From JAFGPL01 sp963781805 (GTDB lineage: Bacteria > Bacteroidota > Bacteroidia > Bacteroidales > UBA10428), in the NCBI GenBank assembly GCA_963781805.1, contig CAWAHF010000004.1, positions 3,844,001 to 3,908,000 of the forward strand: a stretch of 64,000 nt of DNA. The letters run 5' to 3'. Below, piece by piece: positions 44,625-54,337 of this stretch; the stretch's first letter is position 1, and each line of letters begins with the position of its first letter. The translations under genes and the position numbers were made by a program. The notes beneath the pieces were generated by a model. It saw only the letters and a program-made list of their open reading frames with translations. It was not told the origin of the DNA and searched no databases.

Positions 44625-45626
44625 TTATGGATTATACGCGGATGAGTTCAGAATACCCTGATAGTTTCTTTCAGTCATTAAATTTTTAAGCGTAATTTTT
44701 TTATGATTATTCAAGTAAGACTTTACAATGTTATAACCTATCCAAACAGCAGCACGTGCAGGCGATTCGGAAGAGAAATCTTTGGTAAACGGGCCTTCCC
44801 TGATAAATTTTTCAATCGTGAACCTATCCGAATTAAATAACAGTTTATTTTCAATAAGATATGTCCACATCTGTGATTCATTGTTTTTGCAAAAATTCAT
44901 TTGATTTTCAGTAAATCCCCATGTTAGAAGTTCAGACTGATTTGGCAACATTTTAGTGACAAAATACATCACCATGCCTTCGTAAACCATGTTTGTTATC
45001 AGGTTGTTGATTGAATCATGGAAAGGATATTCAGTAGTTGCCCACAGATGCATACAATCTGTTGGAATTCTCTCCTTATGCATATTTTTTACCATGTAAT
45101 CATATACTCCCAATTGTCTGTAAAGTTCTTCACCGGTACCGAGATAATCATCGAGACCAATTGCCAGAAGGTTTTCATCCGTAACCACTGCCTGATTAAA
45201 TCCCGAAATGTAGGTTACAATTCGCGGAATCTTTTTATCGGGAAAATAATAACTGTAATGCCTGAATGCATTCGTAAGATCTGATTTCACTTCATCAAGA
45301 TTTGGAAATACCTCCTCTGTTCTCTTATAAATTTTATAATTTGTAAAATCGGTAACAAACTTTTTAAGATATTCGGGATAGTTGGGTGATTCATCAGACC
45401 CAATTCGAATAATCCTGTAATTAAATATCTGGAAGAAGTTTCCGTATTTTTGTCTTAATACGGGTATAATAGAATCAATTTGCGAGGGATCGACTGCGAA
45501 TAAATCTTTTTCAAATCTGTCTATATGCAAGTTTACCGTAATGCCTTTCAGATTAATATTTTTTTCATTTCTTTTACAGGATAACACCAGGACAGGTACC
45601 AGAATTAAAATCAGAATTTTCCGCAT
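44625..45626 (-). CDS. gldB: Gliding motility lipoprotein GldB
   Basis: 333 residues with a lipobox ('LVPVLVLSC', Cys17) and the GldB pattern: 'HIDRFEKDLFAVD' near the N-terminus, 'VTYISGFNQAVVTDENLLAIGLDDYLG' in the middle and 'NMVYEGMVMYFVTKMLPN'. GldB is needed for gliding and T9SS function in Flavobacterium. In that group gldB commonly neighbours nadE, as it does here (one small barrel gene apart). Presence in non-gliding Bacteroidota is common, so motility itself is not implied. Confidence 0.88.
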   Translation of the reverse strand: MRKILILILVPVLVLSCKRNEKNINLKGITVNLHIDRFEKDLFAVDPSQIDSIIPVLRQKYGNFFQIFNYRIIRIGSDESPNYPEYLKKFVTDFTNYKIYKRTEEVFPNLDEVKSDLTNAFRHYSYYFPDKKIPRIVTYISGFNQAVVTDENLLAIGLDDYLGTGEELYRQLGVYDYMVKNMHKERIPTDCMHLWATTEYPFHDSINNLITNMVYEGMVMYFVTKMLPNQSELLTWGFTENQMNFCKNNESQMWTYLIENKLLFNSDRFTIEKFIREGPFTKDFSSESPARAAVWIGYNIVKSYLNNHKKITLKNLMTERNYQGILNSSAYNP

Positions 45627-45777
45627 GGTCAGTTAGTAAATTTTAAAAAATAAACGTAATTATTTTTTTTCTATTATCGATAAAAAGCAGTAAACTTTTT
45701 TAAACGCTACAAAGATTAACCATAATGAAAAAGAAAGCTATGTTTTTTATATTTTTGCATTACTAAAAACGGTTATC

Positions 45778-46428
45778 ATGAAAAAACTCTTAATTATCAC
45801 CCTATTGATAGGCTCTTCTATTTTTTCGTTCTCCCAGAAACTTAAGCTGGGTGTTTGTCTGAATCCGCATTTTGACTGGTTTAATGAGAATACAAGTCTT
45901 ATGAAATCTGATGGCTCAAAAACCGGAATCATGGGCGGTCTGGTGATTGAAAATTATTTTTCAAAGAATTATGCGTTTACAACAGGAATTCTGCTTGGTT
46001 CCTATGGGGGGAAAATGGTGTATAACGATACCATCATGATTCGTACAGACGAAAAAAATATTAATGTTCCACCGGCACTTCAGGTGAAATATAAGCTACA
46101 GTATATAACTGTTCCGATAGGACTGAAGTTAAAAACAAACCAGATTGGTTTTTTTTCTTATTATGCCCATTTAGGTTTTTCACCCCAGATTAATATCCGG
46201 GCCAAAGCGGAAGCGGGATCTCTCCTTGATAATGCTGGAATTGGTAAGGAAGTGGGCCTTTTTAATATATCCTATTATTTTGGCGGCGGACTTGAATATA
46301 GCCTGGGAGGAAATACGGCAATAGTGTTGGGAGTTACCTATAATAATGGATTTCTGGATATTCTTACAAAGCAGAATTCTAAACAAATCCTTAATTATCT
46401 TACAATAAATATAGGTGTGATGTTCTGA
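45778..46428 (+). CDS. Outer-membrane beta-barrel protein (PorT-like family)
   Basis: 216 residues with signal peptide 'MKKLLIITLLIGSSIFSFSQ' and the same strand pattern as the barrel at 41400-42023: 'GIMGGLVIENYFSKNYAFTTGILLG', 'YKLQYITVPIGLKLKTN' and a terminal 'YLTINIGVMF'. It begins a short plus-strand unit with nadE, 14 bases downstream. A TATTTTTG -7-like box lies about 25 bases before the start. The function is unknown; a link to T9SS assembly is possible given gldB next door. Confidence 0.85.
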   Translation: MKKLLIITLLIGSSIFSFSQKLKLGVCLNPHFDWFNENTSLMKSDGSKTGIMGGLVIENYFSKNYAFTTGILLGSYGGKMVYNDTIMIRTDEKNINVPPALQVKYKLQYITVPIGLKLKTNQIGFFSYYAHLGFSPQINIRAKAEAGSLLDNAGIGKEVGLFNISYYFGGGLEYSLGGNTAIVLGVTYNNGFLDILTKQNSKQILNYLTINIGVMF

Positions 46429-46442
46429 TTCTGAAACTTAAC

Positions 46443-48098
46443 ATGAAAATCACATTAGCCCAGTTAAATTATATCGTAGGTGATTTTGAAGGCAATGCAT
46501 CTAAAATTATCAGTACCCTAAAGGATGCAAAAAAGCGAAATATTGATCTTGTAATCTTCTCTGAACTGGCTCTCTGCGGTTATCCGCCACTTGACTTTCT
46601 TGAACACAAATATTTTATTGAACGAAATGAGCAATTTATCGAAAAAGTTGCCCGTGAAACTGAAGGAATTGCCATTATATTGGGCGCTCCAAGATTAAAT
46701 AAACATACCAAAGGTAAAAACTTGTTTAATGCTGCCTACTTTATCAACAATGGGAAAATAGAAAAGGTAGTTAACAAAACGTTGCTCCCAACGTATGACA
46801 TTTTTGATGAATATCGTTATTTCGAACCCAATACTGAATTTGAAATTATCAGTTATAAAAATCAGAAAATTGCTCTAACCATTTGTGAAGATCTCTGGTA
46901 TCAGCAGCCGATACTAACTGGTTTTGGAAAAGATAGGCTATACAATGTTTCTCCAATGAAAAAGCTTGATAGTTTTAATCCCGATTTAGTGATAAATATT
47001 GCCGCGTCGCCTTTTTCCTATACACAGAAGGCAATTAAAACCAATATTTTAACTTCAAATGCTCAGCAATATAAATTACCTCTAATCTATGTAAATCAGG
47101 TAGGTGCAAATACCGAATTGATTTTTGACGGTGGTTCATTGGTAGTTAACCAACAGGGAGAAGTAATTGCAAAATGCCATTTGTTCAAAGAAGATGTAAG
47201 AGATATTGATACCGAATCGATAGTTGGGGCTCAGGTTCTTACGGATAGGAATCATGGAGTTGATATTATAAAAAACATTCATGAAGCGCTTGTTCTTGGA
47301 ATCAGAGATTATTTTTGGAAAATGAATTTTACCAGTGCAATTCTGGGATTGTCGGGAGGAATAGATTCTGCAGTCTCAACCGTTTTGGCAGTTGAAGCGC
47401 TGGGTCAAAAAAATATCAGGGTTTTGCTCCTTCCTTCTAAATATTCCTCTGACCATTCAGTTTCTGATGCGATAAAACTTGCGGACAATCTTGGAATCCA
47501 ATACGATATCTTAAGCATTAAAGATATAGCCGGGCAATTTGATAAGGTGCTGGAGTCATTATTTGCAAATCTTCCGCCCGGCCTGGCCGAGGAGAATATA
47601 CAGGCGCGCATCAGGGGAAATCTGTTGATGGCTGTTTCGAATAAATTTGGAAATATTCTGCTTAACACCTCAAATAAAAGTGAAGCAGCTGTGGGTTATG
47701 GAACTCTGTACGGGGATATGAGCGGGGGATTATCCGTGTTGGGCGATGTTTATAAGACTGATGTTTACAAATTGGCAAGATATATTAATTCAAAAAAGGA
47801 AATAATTCCTGAAAACACAATCTTAAAACCACCATCTGCAGAACTTAAACCAGATCAGAAAGATACAGACTCATTACCTGATTATGAAATACTCGACAAA
47901 ATTCTTTTCAATTATATCGAATTGAAAAAATCGGCTGAAGAAATTATTCAATTGGGAATTAACAAAACCATTGTTTCAAAAACAATTAAGATGGTTAATT
48001 CCAATGAATACAAACGATTTCAGACCCCTCCTATTTTACGGATATCTTCAAAGGCATTTGGAACCGGCAGAAGAATGCCTCTGGTTGCTAGATATTAA
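46443..48098 (+). CDS. nadE: Glutamine-dependent NAD+ synthetase
   Basis: A 551-residue two-domain enzyme for the last step of NAD synthesis. The N-terminal nitrilase-type glutaminase has Glu41 ('FSELALCGYPP'), Lys112 ('NKTLLPTYDIFDEYRYF') and Cys148 ('LTICEDLWY') as its triad. The C-terminal synthetase has the ATP P-loop 'SGGIDSA' at 304-310, 'NKSEAAVGYGTLYGD' and 'PPSAELKPDQKDTDSLPDY'. Length matches the two-domain bacterial form. It follows a barrel-protein gene and is probably in the same transcript. Confidence 0.95.
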   Translation: MKITLAQLNYIVGDFEGNASKIISTLKDAKKRNIDLVIFSELALCGYPPLDFLEHKYFIERNEQFIEKVARETEGIAIILGAPRLNKHTKGKNLFNAAYFINNGKIEKVVNKTLLPTYDIFDEYRYFEPNTEFEIISYKNQKIALTICEDLWYQQPILTGFGKDRLYNVSPMKKLDSFNPDLVINIAASPFSYTQKAIKTNILTSNAQQYKLPLIYVNQVGANTELIFDGGSLVVNQQGEVIAKCHLFKEDVRDIDTESIVGAQVLTDRNHGVDIIKNIHEALVLGIRDYFWKMNFTSAILGLSGGIDSAVSTVLAVEALGQKNIRVLLLPSKYSSDHSVSDAIKLADNLGIQYDILSIKDIAGQFDKVLESLFANLPPGLAEENIQARIRGNLLMAVSNKFGNILLNTSNKSEAAVGYGTLYGDMSGGLSVLGDVYKTDVYKLARYINSKKEIIPENTILKPPSAELKPDQKDTDSLPDYEILDKILFNYIELKKSAEEIIQLGINKTIVSKTIKMVNSNEYKRFQTPPILRISSKAFGTGRRMPLVARY

Positions 48099-48349
48099 AC
48101 TGAATTAAACACTCAGAGGACTCAAAAGTTCAAACTATTGATTCAATAAGAGTAATGGAGACCAATACCGTTTAAAAATTCAGGACTGATTTTTGTTCGG
48201 ACAAAAATATTGGGATTTAGTATGTTTACATTTTTATTTTATGAATCTGCAGATTTTGCTATGTTAGATAGATTATTTTTGGCGGGACCTCTAATATATT
48301 TGCATGCCAAATCTTTTGGATATGGGGAGATTACAGAATATTATAGTGT

Positions 48350-49042
48350 ATGGAAATAAATTGTAATGAATGTATTGAGAGTGTAAATTCACTTTTTACT
48401 GATCTTAATGACTCCGAGAAAGATCAGTTGAAAATAAATTCTGTCTGCAGACAGGTTAAAAAAGGTGAAATAATATTTAAGGAGGGGGATAAACCGGCAG
48501 GCCTGATATGTCTTTCATCCGGGAAGGTAAAGGTTTTTAAGGAAGGGGTCGGTGGCCGGGAACAAATTGTGAGAATGGCTAAACCCATTGGATTTATAGG
48601 TTATCGCGCCCTTTTTGCTGAAGAAAATCATACCACCACAGCCATGGCTCTCGAAGATTCATTGGTTTGTATTTTCAACCGGGAAAGTCTCTATTCGGTG
48701 ATGAAAGCAAACATTGACATGACCATGCGAATTATCAAAGCGCTTGCTACCGAACTTGGATTTACGTTTAACAGAACAGTAACTTTAACCCAAAAACATA
48801 TCCGGGGAAGACTGGCTGAGGCGCTGATTTTTCTTATGGATACCTACGGAAGCGAAGATGACAACGTAACGATAAAAATTCGCCTCTCACGGGAAGATCT
48901 TGCCAATCTTTCAAATATGACTACTTCGAATGCTATCAGAACCCTGGCAATGTTTGCAAAGGATAAAATTATCGATCTTCAGGGACGTAAAATAAAAATA
49001 TTAAATCTTCCGCAGCTTCAGAAAATAAGCGAACAGGGTTGA
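48350..49042 (+). CDS. Crp/Fnr-family transcription regulator
   Basis: 230 residues. A cyclic-nucleotide-binding-type beta-roll (about 25-130: 'KKGEIIFKEGDKPAGLICLSSGKVKVFKEG') is followed by a long dimer helix and a winged helix-turn-helix ('LSREDLANLSNMTTSNAIRTL'). Cys5 and Cys8 at the very N-terminus recall FNR cluster cysteines, but only three cysteines precede residue 40 and the spacing is unlike E. coli FNR. The conserved arginine for cAMP is not evident. A perfect -7 box TATATTTG lies at 48295-48302. Targets are unknown; control of anaerobic or redox genes is plausible. Confidence 0.9.
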   Translation: MEINCNECIESVNSLFTDLNDSEKDQLKINSVCRQVKKGEIIFKEGDKPAGLICLSSGKVKVFKEGVGGREQIVRMAKPIGFIGYRALFAEENHTTTAMALEDSLVCIFNRESLYSVMKANIDMTMRIIKALATELGFTFNRTVTLTQKHIRGRLAEALIFLMDTYGSEDDNVTIKIRLSREDLANLSNMTTSNAIRTLAMFAKDKIIDLQGRKIKILNLPQLQKISEQG

Positions 49043-49084
49043 TACTCATCAATCAATTACAATCCTTTAACATACGACTATTGC

Positions 49085-50083
49085 TTACTGGTAAATTTTA
49101 TTTTCTTTCAGGTATCCGTCTGCAACAACTGTAAGTTTAATGGTTTCACGATTTACTACCATGGAAGGAAGTAGGAGTGACGGTACCATTTTTTTACCGT
49201 TATTGACTGACTGATGAATCTCTTTGAAAGTATCGTCATTTGCCAGTCTCATAGCTATTTCTGCTGCTTTGAATGCAATGGCTTCAATGGGTTTATAAAC
49301 CGTCATCGATTGTGTCCCCGCGACAATTCTCTGGCAGGCCTTTACTTCGGCATCCTGACCACTGAAATGTACTTTTCCCAATAAATGATGTTCTTCAAGC
49401 GATTGGGCAACTCCGTCTGCAAGGCCATCGTTAGCTACCAGAACAACATCCACATTTTTATTATTTTTCAAACATTCGTTCATGTGGTTGTATCCATTCT
49501 CCTCGGTCCACTTGTCAACAAATTTGTCGTAAACAATTTTTATATCTCCCTTTTCAATCAGAGGTTCCAGCACACCCATCTGACCTAGTTTAATAAGGGT
49601 AGCATTATTATCGGTGATGGCTCCTCCGATAATTGCATAATTTCCCCTCGGACATACCTTCGTCAGATAATCGGCTTGAAGTTTGCCAACTTCGACGTTA
49701 TCAAAAGAAATATGAAAGTCAAGATTGCAGTTTTTAATTAGGCGGTCATACGACAATACTTTGACGCCATAGCGATGAGCCAGCAATACAATATTCGAAG
49801 CTTCGTTTAAATCTACCGGAACAATTACCAATACCTCAACTTTTTGTTTAAGCAATTTTTCGGCTTGTTCAAATTGTTTTGCAGAACTATTATTGGCAAC
49901 TTCAACCAAAACTTCTGCTCCAAGATCCTTAGCTCGTTGTATAAAAAAATCCTTATCTCGTTCCCATCTATCCTGTTCAAAATTGTCCATCAATAATCCT
50001 ATTTTCACCTTCTTGTGAGTGCAATTGTGAAACAGAAAAAGAAGAGGAATCAAAACTGTAAAAAGCAAAAGAGTGCGTTTCAT
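49085..50083 (-). CDS. Periplasmic sugar-binding lipoprotein (type 1, XylF-like)
   Basis: 332 residues from the ATG at 50083, where a lipoprotein signal begins ('MKRTLLLFTVLIPLLFLFHNC'). The body is a periplasmic binding protein type 1 fold: 'VKIGLLMDNFEQDRWERDKDFF', 'VLVIVPVDLNEASNIVLLAH', 'YDRLI', 'NYAIIGGAITDNNA' and 'VLVANDGLADG', closest to xylose-binding XylF. No ABC permease or ATPase gene is adjacent. It may therefore be an orphan receptor that feeds a sensor kinase or a remote transporter. Monocistronic, convergent with the Crp/Fnr gene. Confidence 0.87.
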   Translation of the reverse strand: MKRTLLLFTVLIPLLFLFHNCTHKKVKIGLLMDNFEQDRWERDKDFFIQRAKDLGAEVLVEVANNSSAKQFEQAEKLLKQKVEVLVIVPVDLNEASNIVLLAHRYGVKVLSYDRLIKNCNLDFHISFDNVEVGKLQADYLTKVCPRGNYAIIGGAITDNNATLIKLGQMGVLEPLIEKGDIKIVYDKFVDKWTEENGYNHMNECLKNNKNVDVVLVANDGLADGVAQSLEEHHLLGKVHFSGQDAEVKACQRIVAGTQSMTVYKPIEAIAFKAAEIAMRLANDDTFKEIHQSVNNGKKMVPSLLLPSMVVNRETIKLTVVADGYLKENKIYQ

Positions 50084-50242
50084 AGGCTTTGATTTTAGAT
50101 TAGACAATGAAAATGGAAGGAAAACCTAATTTACAAAAAATATGGCAGGAAGTCAATGTTTCCGTTCTTAAAAACAATCCAAATGATAGAAAAAAGACAG
50201 TGGGCGGAAAAATTAAATGATTCAGGTGGTAGCTTTTGTTTG

Positions 50243-50273
50243 GAAATAAAAAAGGAAGGTTGTTTGACCTTCC
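50243..50273 (-). terminator. Rho-independent terminator of rpmH
   Basis: On the minus strand the hairpin GGAAGGT-CAAACA-ACCTTCC (50254-50273) is followed by TTTTTTATTT. It lies 30 bases past the rpmH stop. Confidence 0.8.
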
Positions 50274-50302
50274 GTTTACAAAAATGATATGTTGGAACTA
50301 TT

Positions 50303-50458
50303 TTATTTACTGAAAATTTCGTCTGAAACAGTCAATCTTTTCCTGCCTTTTGCCCTGCGCCTGGCTAAAACTTTTCTGCCATTGGCAGTTGACATTCTTT
50401 CCCTGAATCCATGCTTATTTTTTCTTTTTCTATTCGATGGCTGAAACGTTCTTTTCAT
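50303..50458 (-). CDS. rpmH: 50S ribosomal protein L34
   Basis: A 51-residue basic protein read on the minus strand from the ATG at 50458 to the TAA at 50303. It begins 'MKRTFQPSNRKRKNKHGFRE' and continues with 'RMSTANGRKVLARRRAKGRK', the universal L34 signature; the tail 'VSDEIFSK' is of the Bacteroidota type. L34 is part of the large ribosomal subunit. The gene is divergent from purD and has its own terminator. The usual bacterial neighbours rnpA and dnaA are not adjacent here. Confidence 0.98.
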   Translation of the reverse strand: MKRTFQPSNRKRKNKHGFRERMSTANGRKVLARRRAKGRKRLTVSDEIFSK

Positions 50459-50666
50459 CAGTATAATTATTAAGACCAAACTTTTTTTAGACCTGCAAAG
50501 GTAATGTTTTTTTTATTTCATGCAAAAATAATGTAAAATTCATGAATTAAGATATCTGAAATTGTGTATGAAACCATCTTGCAGGAATATAGTGCTTTTA
50601 GACCCGGAAACATATTTGTTAAAGGATAATCTTGAGAATTAATTTTTAATTTTTTAAGGTATATAC

Positions 50667-50674
50667 TATGTTTG
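50667..50674 (+). promoter_or_regulatory. Possible -7 box of purD
   Basis: TATGTTTG matches TAnnTTTG exactly and lies 20 bases before the purD ATG. No -33 element is clear, so the call is tentative. Confidence 0.35.
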
Positions 50675-50694
50675 TGTAAAAATAAAAACTAACT

Positions 50695-51966
50695 ATGAAT
50701 GTATTGCTGATTGGTTCGGGGGGTAGGGAACATGCACTTGCCTGGAAAATTGCACAGAGTAATAAATTATCCAGGCTTTTTATTGCCCCGGGTAATGCAG
50801 GTACAGCAGAATCGGGAGAAAATGTTGAAATAGACGTAAACGATTTTGAAAAAATTGCAGAATTTGTTATTGCAAATCACATTGATATGCTTGTTGTAGG
50901 TCCCGAAGATCCTCTGGTAAATGGGATTCAAAATTATTTTTCGGAAAATAAGGAACTTAGTAAAGTTGCCGTTATCGGTCCGGGAAAAGAAGGAGCAATG
51001 CTTGAAGGCAGCAAGGAATTTGCCAAACAGTTTATGTTCAGACATCAAATTCCGACAGCAGGGTATAAAAGCGTCGATCTGGAACATCTTGATGAGGGGA
51101 TCAACTTTTTAAGGCAATTACCCCCTCCGTATGTGTTAAAAGCCGACGGTCTGGCTGCGGGGAAGGGTGTTTTAATACTTGATGATCTACAAAAAGCAGA
51201 ATCAGAACTCAAAGCAATGCTCGAAGGAAAATTTGGTGATGCCAGTAAGACCGTAGTGATTGAAGAACATTTAAGCGGTATAGAGCTTTCCGCATTTGTA
51301 CTTACCGATGGGAAAAGCTATAAAATATTTCCCGAAGCAAAGGATTATAAACGCATCGGGGAAGGTGACTCAGGATTGAATACAGGAGGAATGGGGGCCG
51401 TATCACCTGTACCTTTCGCCAATGTAGAATTTATGAACAAAGTGGAAGAAAGAGTAATCAAACCAACCGTATCCGGTTTAAAAATGGATGGTATACCCTA
51501 TTGTGGTTTTATTTTCTTCGGCCTCATGAATTGCAACGGAGATCCATATGTTATCGAATATAATGTAAGGATGGGAGATCCCGAATCGGAGGTGGTAATT
51601 CCGCGTATTAGTTCAGATATTCTGGAACTGTTTGAGGGAGCTGCAAATCAGACGCTTCACACAAAAGATCTTGAGATCATTCCTGAAAGTGTTACCACTG
51701 TTATGCTGGTATCGGGAGGGTATCCCGGTCCGTATGAAAAAGGAAAACTGATAGAAAATCTCGATAAAACTTCTAACTGCATGATATTTCATGCTGGCAC
51801 AAAGATTTCTGAAAATGACATACTTACCAACGGAGGAAGGGTAATTTCCATAAGCGCTTATGGTAGTGATTTTAAGGAAGCCCTGGAGATTTGTTATTTT
51901 AATGCAGGCATCATTGATTTTGAAAAGAAATATTACCGGGGAGATATCGGATTTGATCTGAACTGA
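50695..51966 (+). CDS. purD: Phosphoribosylamine-glycine ligase
   Basis: A 423-residue ATP-grasp enzyme of purine synthesis (phosphoribosylamine + glycine + ATP to GAR). Signatures: N-terminal 'MNVLLIGSGGREHALAWKIA', 'FIAPGNAGTAESGENVEI', 'VLKADGLAAGKGVLI', and the ATP-grasp metal site 'YNVRMGDPESEVVIPR'. Full length. Monocistronic, followed by a hairpin at 51981-52011. Confidence 0.97.
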   Translation: MNVLLIGSGGREHALAWKIAQSNKLSRLFIAPGNAGTAESGENVEIDVNDFEKIAEFVIANHIDMLVVGPEDPLVNGIQNYFSENKELSKVAVIGPGKEGAMLEGSKEFAKQFMFRHQIPTAGYKSVDLEHLDEGINFLRQLPPPYVLKADGLAAGKGVLILDDLQKAESELKAMLEGKFGDASKTVVIEEHLSGIELSAFVLTDGKSYKIFPEAKDYKRIGEGDSGLNTGGMGAVSPVPFANVEFMNKVEERVIKPTVSGLKMDGIPYCGFIFFGLMNCNGDPYVIEYNVRMGDPESEVVIPRISSDILELFEGAANQTLHTKDLEIIPESVTTVMLVSGGYPGPYEKGKLIENLDKTSNCMIFHAGTKISENDILTNGGRVISISAYGSDFKEALEICYFNAGIIDFEKKYYRGDIGFDLN

Positions 51967-51980
51967 AAATTTAGCATAAA

Positions 51981-52011
51981 AAACCTTGAAAGCCAATGGC
52001 CTTCAAGGTTT
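51981..52011. terminator. Terminator between convergent genes
   Basis: AAACCTTGAAAGCC and GGCCTTCAAGGTTT form a hairpin with one mismatch and loop AAT. A TTTTTT run follows on the minus strand, so it mainly ends the VIT-domain gene; it may also stop purD transcripts. Confidence 0.75.
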
Positions 52012-52041
52012 ACAAAACAATTGCATAAATATCCACTAACC

Positions 52042-54240
52042 CTAGTCAATCTTTAATATTTTCATCTGCTTTTTAAAAGTATCTCCGGTAACCACCACTG
52101 AATAGATTCCCTTTGCCAGATTGATTTTATCTGAACCATGTCCGTTCCATTCAATGTTAATATACCCGTTATAATTGTAATCGTCCGGAGTGAACTCCTT
52201 AATTTTTCTTCCGGTCATATCAAAAACCTCAACCTTTACACGTTGCCATTCAACCTGCGCAGGTAGGGCTATTTGAAGAATCACCCGGGTTGAAAATGGA
52301 TTGGGGAAAGACCTGATTTGGATTTCTTCACTCTTAAATTCTTGTTTATCGGTTCCGGTTACATCGCTTCTAACTTCACCAAAAGAATTCAATGCCACAG
52401 CATCTTCGGTAGCCCCGGTAGCAGAGGACCCCGGATTCTGAGGATCGACCGTGGATTCCATTCCGGGTTCAAGCGCAAGAAAAGCTGTGTATCTTGACAG
52501 AACACGTTCTTTCAGACTGGCATCGATGATGGTTTGAACAATTTTGTTGTCGTATGTATTTGTATTTTCCAGCGTTTGAATAAAATTTCCTGTCCAGATT
52601 TCTTCTGCCAATGAATCGGATTCAACAATATCATCGGAATTGAATTCCAGCTGCATCGTTTTTACCTGCCCGTTGTAAATACCGGATGCTTCAATTACAA
52701 ACGGGAAGTTTCCATAATATTTCCCAACCTGTAAAATTGGCCTTCTCAGGTATGTGGCAAGATTTTGGGAATTTATATCATATCTGCCGTAACAAAACCC
52801 GTCTTTCAATGATGTATGCAAATCGAAGGAGTTAAGAATTCCTCCCATATCCGTAAAGGACTGACTCAGAATTCCCGAAACCGTGTTATCCCAGTAATTA
52901 TATTCATAATAATTACCATGCGATTGCCGCGTAAGCATCGTATAGAGATATTCATTCCCCCTGAAATAGTTTCCACCTATATCATACCAAATATACCACC
53001 TGTCATAAAAATCCACCACATGTGTTACAGGCAAAGGTCCCAGCTCTTTAAGTTTGTTAACTAAATCGTTGGCTACTCCATTTTCTCCGTAATTGTCAGA
53101 ATTTGAAAGAAGTAACAGTTCTCCTTTCCCGTCGGCAGAATGGATAAATTTTATACCTGTCTCGAGTAATTTTGGAAGATCGGTAAAATTCTTTACAGGA
53201 TCAGAACCAAGCTTTGCAAACGCCGCGAAAATCGAAGCTGAATCTGCCGGAATCCAATCTTTGCTTGCTGCTGTAATCTGCTGACCCGAGATCATTATAT
53301 TAAAATAATCACCTTCACCAAGATAATTCAGCAGCGCTGATTTCAAATTGCTAAAAACTTCATTTCCATCAGTATAATAGCTATTCCCTTCCTCAAAATC
53401 AAACATAATCAGCACCTTGCGTTGGTCCTGCAAACCAAATACAGTCGACGGGAAAAAGACCATTTGATAAAGTCCGTCTTCATCAGATTTATACCTGCTA
53501 AGATATATTCCGTTTTTTACAGGTGAATCGTACGAGATATGTAAGTTATCTGCGAAATAGGAATTATCAATGATAATTTCGGATGTCTGTTGGGTTCTTT
53601 TATTTTTTTCTGTTTTAAAGGAAAGTTCAGGATGTCCGAGTATCCTGGGATCCTTCCATTCATCATTAGAATATGCAGTTACCTTAATATTCTTAACAGC
53701 TTCCAATGAAGGTTCTAAAATATCAACAGGCAGTTGAGCGCTGACACTTGATGCTGACCAGTTGGCCGGAATTAAATAGGTAATTTTAACTTTTCGCTGG
53801 CCATCACCCAGCATCGGAAAAATCCGTAATTGGTAGTTATCCTGCCAATCTTTATAAAGCACCGAAGGATCGCGTCTTCTTTTTACAATACCTTCGTAAA
53901 TCTGATAGGCTGTCCATCGATCCATAATTTTTGCATGTACAATGCTGTCGTCAGCCCATAGCCATGAATCATGCACGATAGATCCTTTCGGAAGGGAGAA
54001 ATAATAATTCACTTCCACTGTATCTTCTGCTGTAAATCCAAGATTTTTTGCACTAAAGGTCAGATAAAGTTCGTATTCCAAATAAATACCTTTGGGGCGG
54101 ATGGTAACAGAAACTTCGTCAATGCTGCCCTGACCCGATTTCTGCCAATCTTGCGGATCGCTCACATACAACCAGCTATATGCCAACGTATTTAAAATAA
54201 ATGCTACGGGAAGCAAGAGAGTAAGTAAAGTTCTTTTCAT
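52042..54240 (-). CDS. Secreted VIT-domain protein with T9SS sorting tail
   Basis: 732 residues. A signal peptide (1-20) is followed by a vault/inter-alpha-trypsin (VIT) domain (about 30-160, with 'MDRWTAYQIYEGIVKRRRDPSVL'). A von-Willebrand-A-like region (about 270-420, 'KVLIMFDFEEGNSYYTDG') follows, then a linker and a type IX secretion C-terminal domain starting 'IRSFPNPFSTRVIL' with 'DMTGRKIKEF' and 'LAKGIYSVVVTG'. The first strand of the A domain has 'FDFEEGNS' in place of DxSxS, so the metal site looks incomplete. Surface adhesion or matrix roles are typical for VIT/vWA proteins; none is shown. Confidence 0.85.
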   Translation of the reverse strand: MKRTLLTLLLPVAFILNTLAYSWLYVSDPQDWQKSGQGSIDEVSVTIRPKGIYLEYELYLTFSAKNLGFTAEDTVEVNYYFSLPKGSIVHDSWLWADDSIVHAKIMDRWTAYQIYEGIVKRRRDPSVLYKDWQDNYQLRIFPMLGDGQRKVKITYLIPANWSASSVSAQLPVDILEPSLEAVKNIKVTAYSNDEWKDPRILGHPELSFKTEKNKRTQQTSEIIIDNSYFADNLHISYDSPVKNGIYLSRYKSDEDGLYQMVFFPSTVFGLQDQRKVLIMFDFEEGNSYYTDGNEVFSNLKSALLNYLGEGDYFNIMISGQQITAASKDWIPADSASIFAAFAKLGSDPVKNFTDLPKLLETGIKFIHSADGKGELLLLSNSDNYGENGVANDLVNKLKELGPLPVTHVVDFYDRWYIWYDIGGNYFRGNEYLYTMLTRQSHGNYYEYNYWDNTVSGILSQSFTDMGGILNSFDLHTSLKDGFCYGRYDINSQNLATYLRRPILQVGKYYGNFPFVIEASGIYNGQVKTMQLEFNSDDIVESDSLAEEIWTGNFIQTLENTNTYDNKIVQTIIDASLKERVLSRYTAFLALEPGMESTVDPQNPGSSATGATEDAVALNSFGEVRSDVTGTDKQEFKSEEIQIRSFPNPFSTRVILQIALPAQVEWQRVKVEVFDMTGRKIKEFTPDDYNYNGYINIEWNGHGSDKINLAKGIYSVVVTGDTFKKQMKILKID

Positions 54241-54337
54241 ATGGATTAGTTTTATAGTTATCAGTTATTTCTAATACAGATGAAAGAATCTTTCGAAAGG
54301 TTGCTTAAAGGAAAAAATTTCTGAAGCAAGGAATGTA

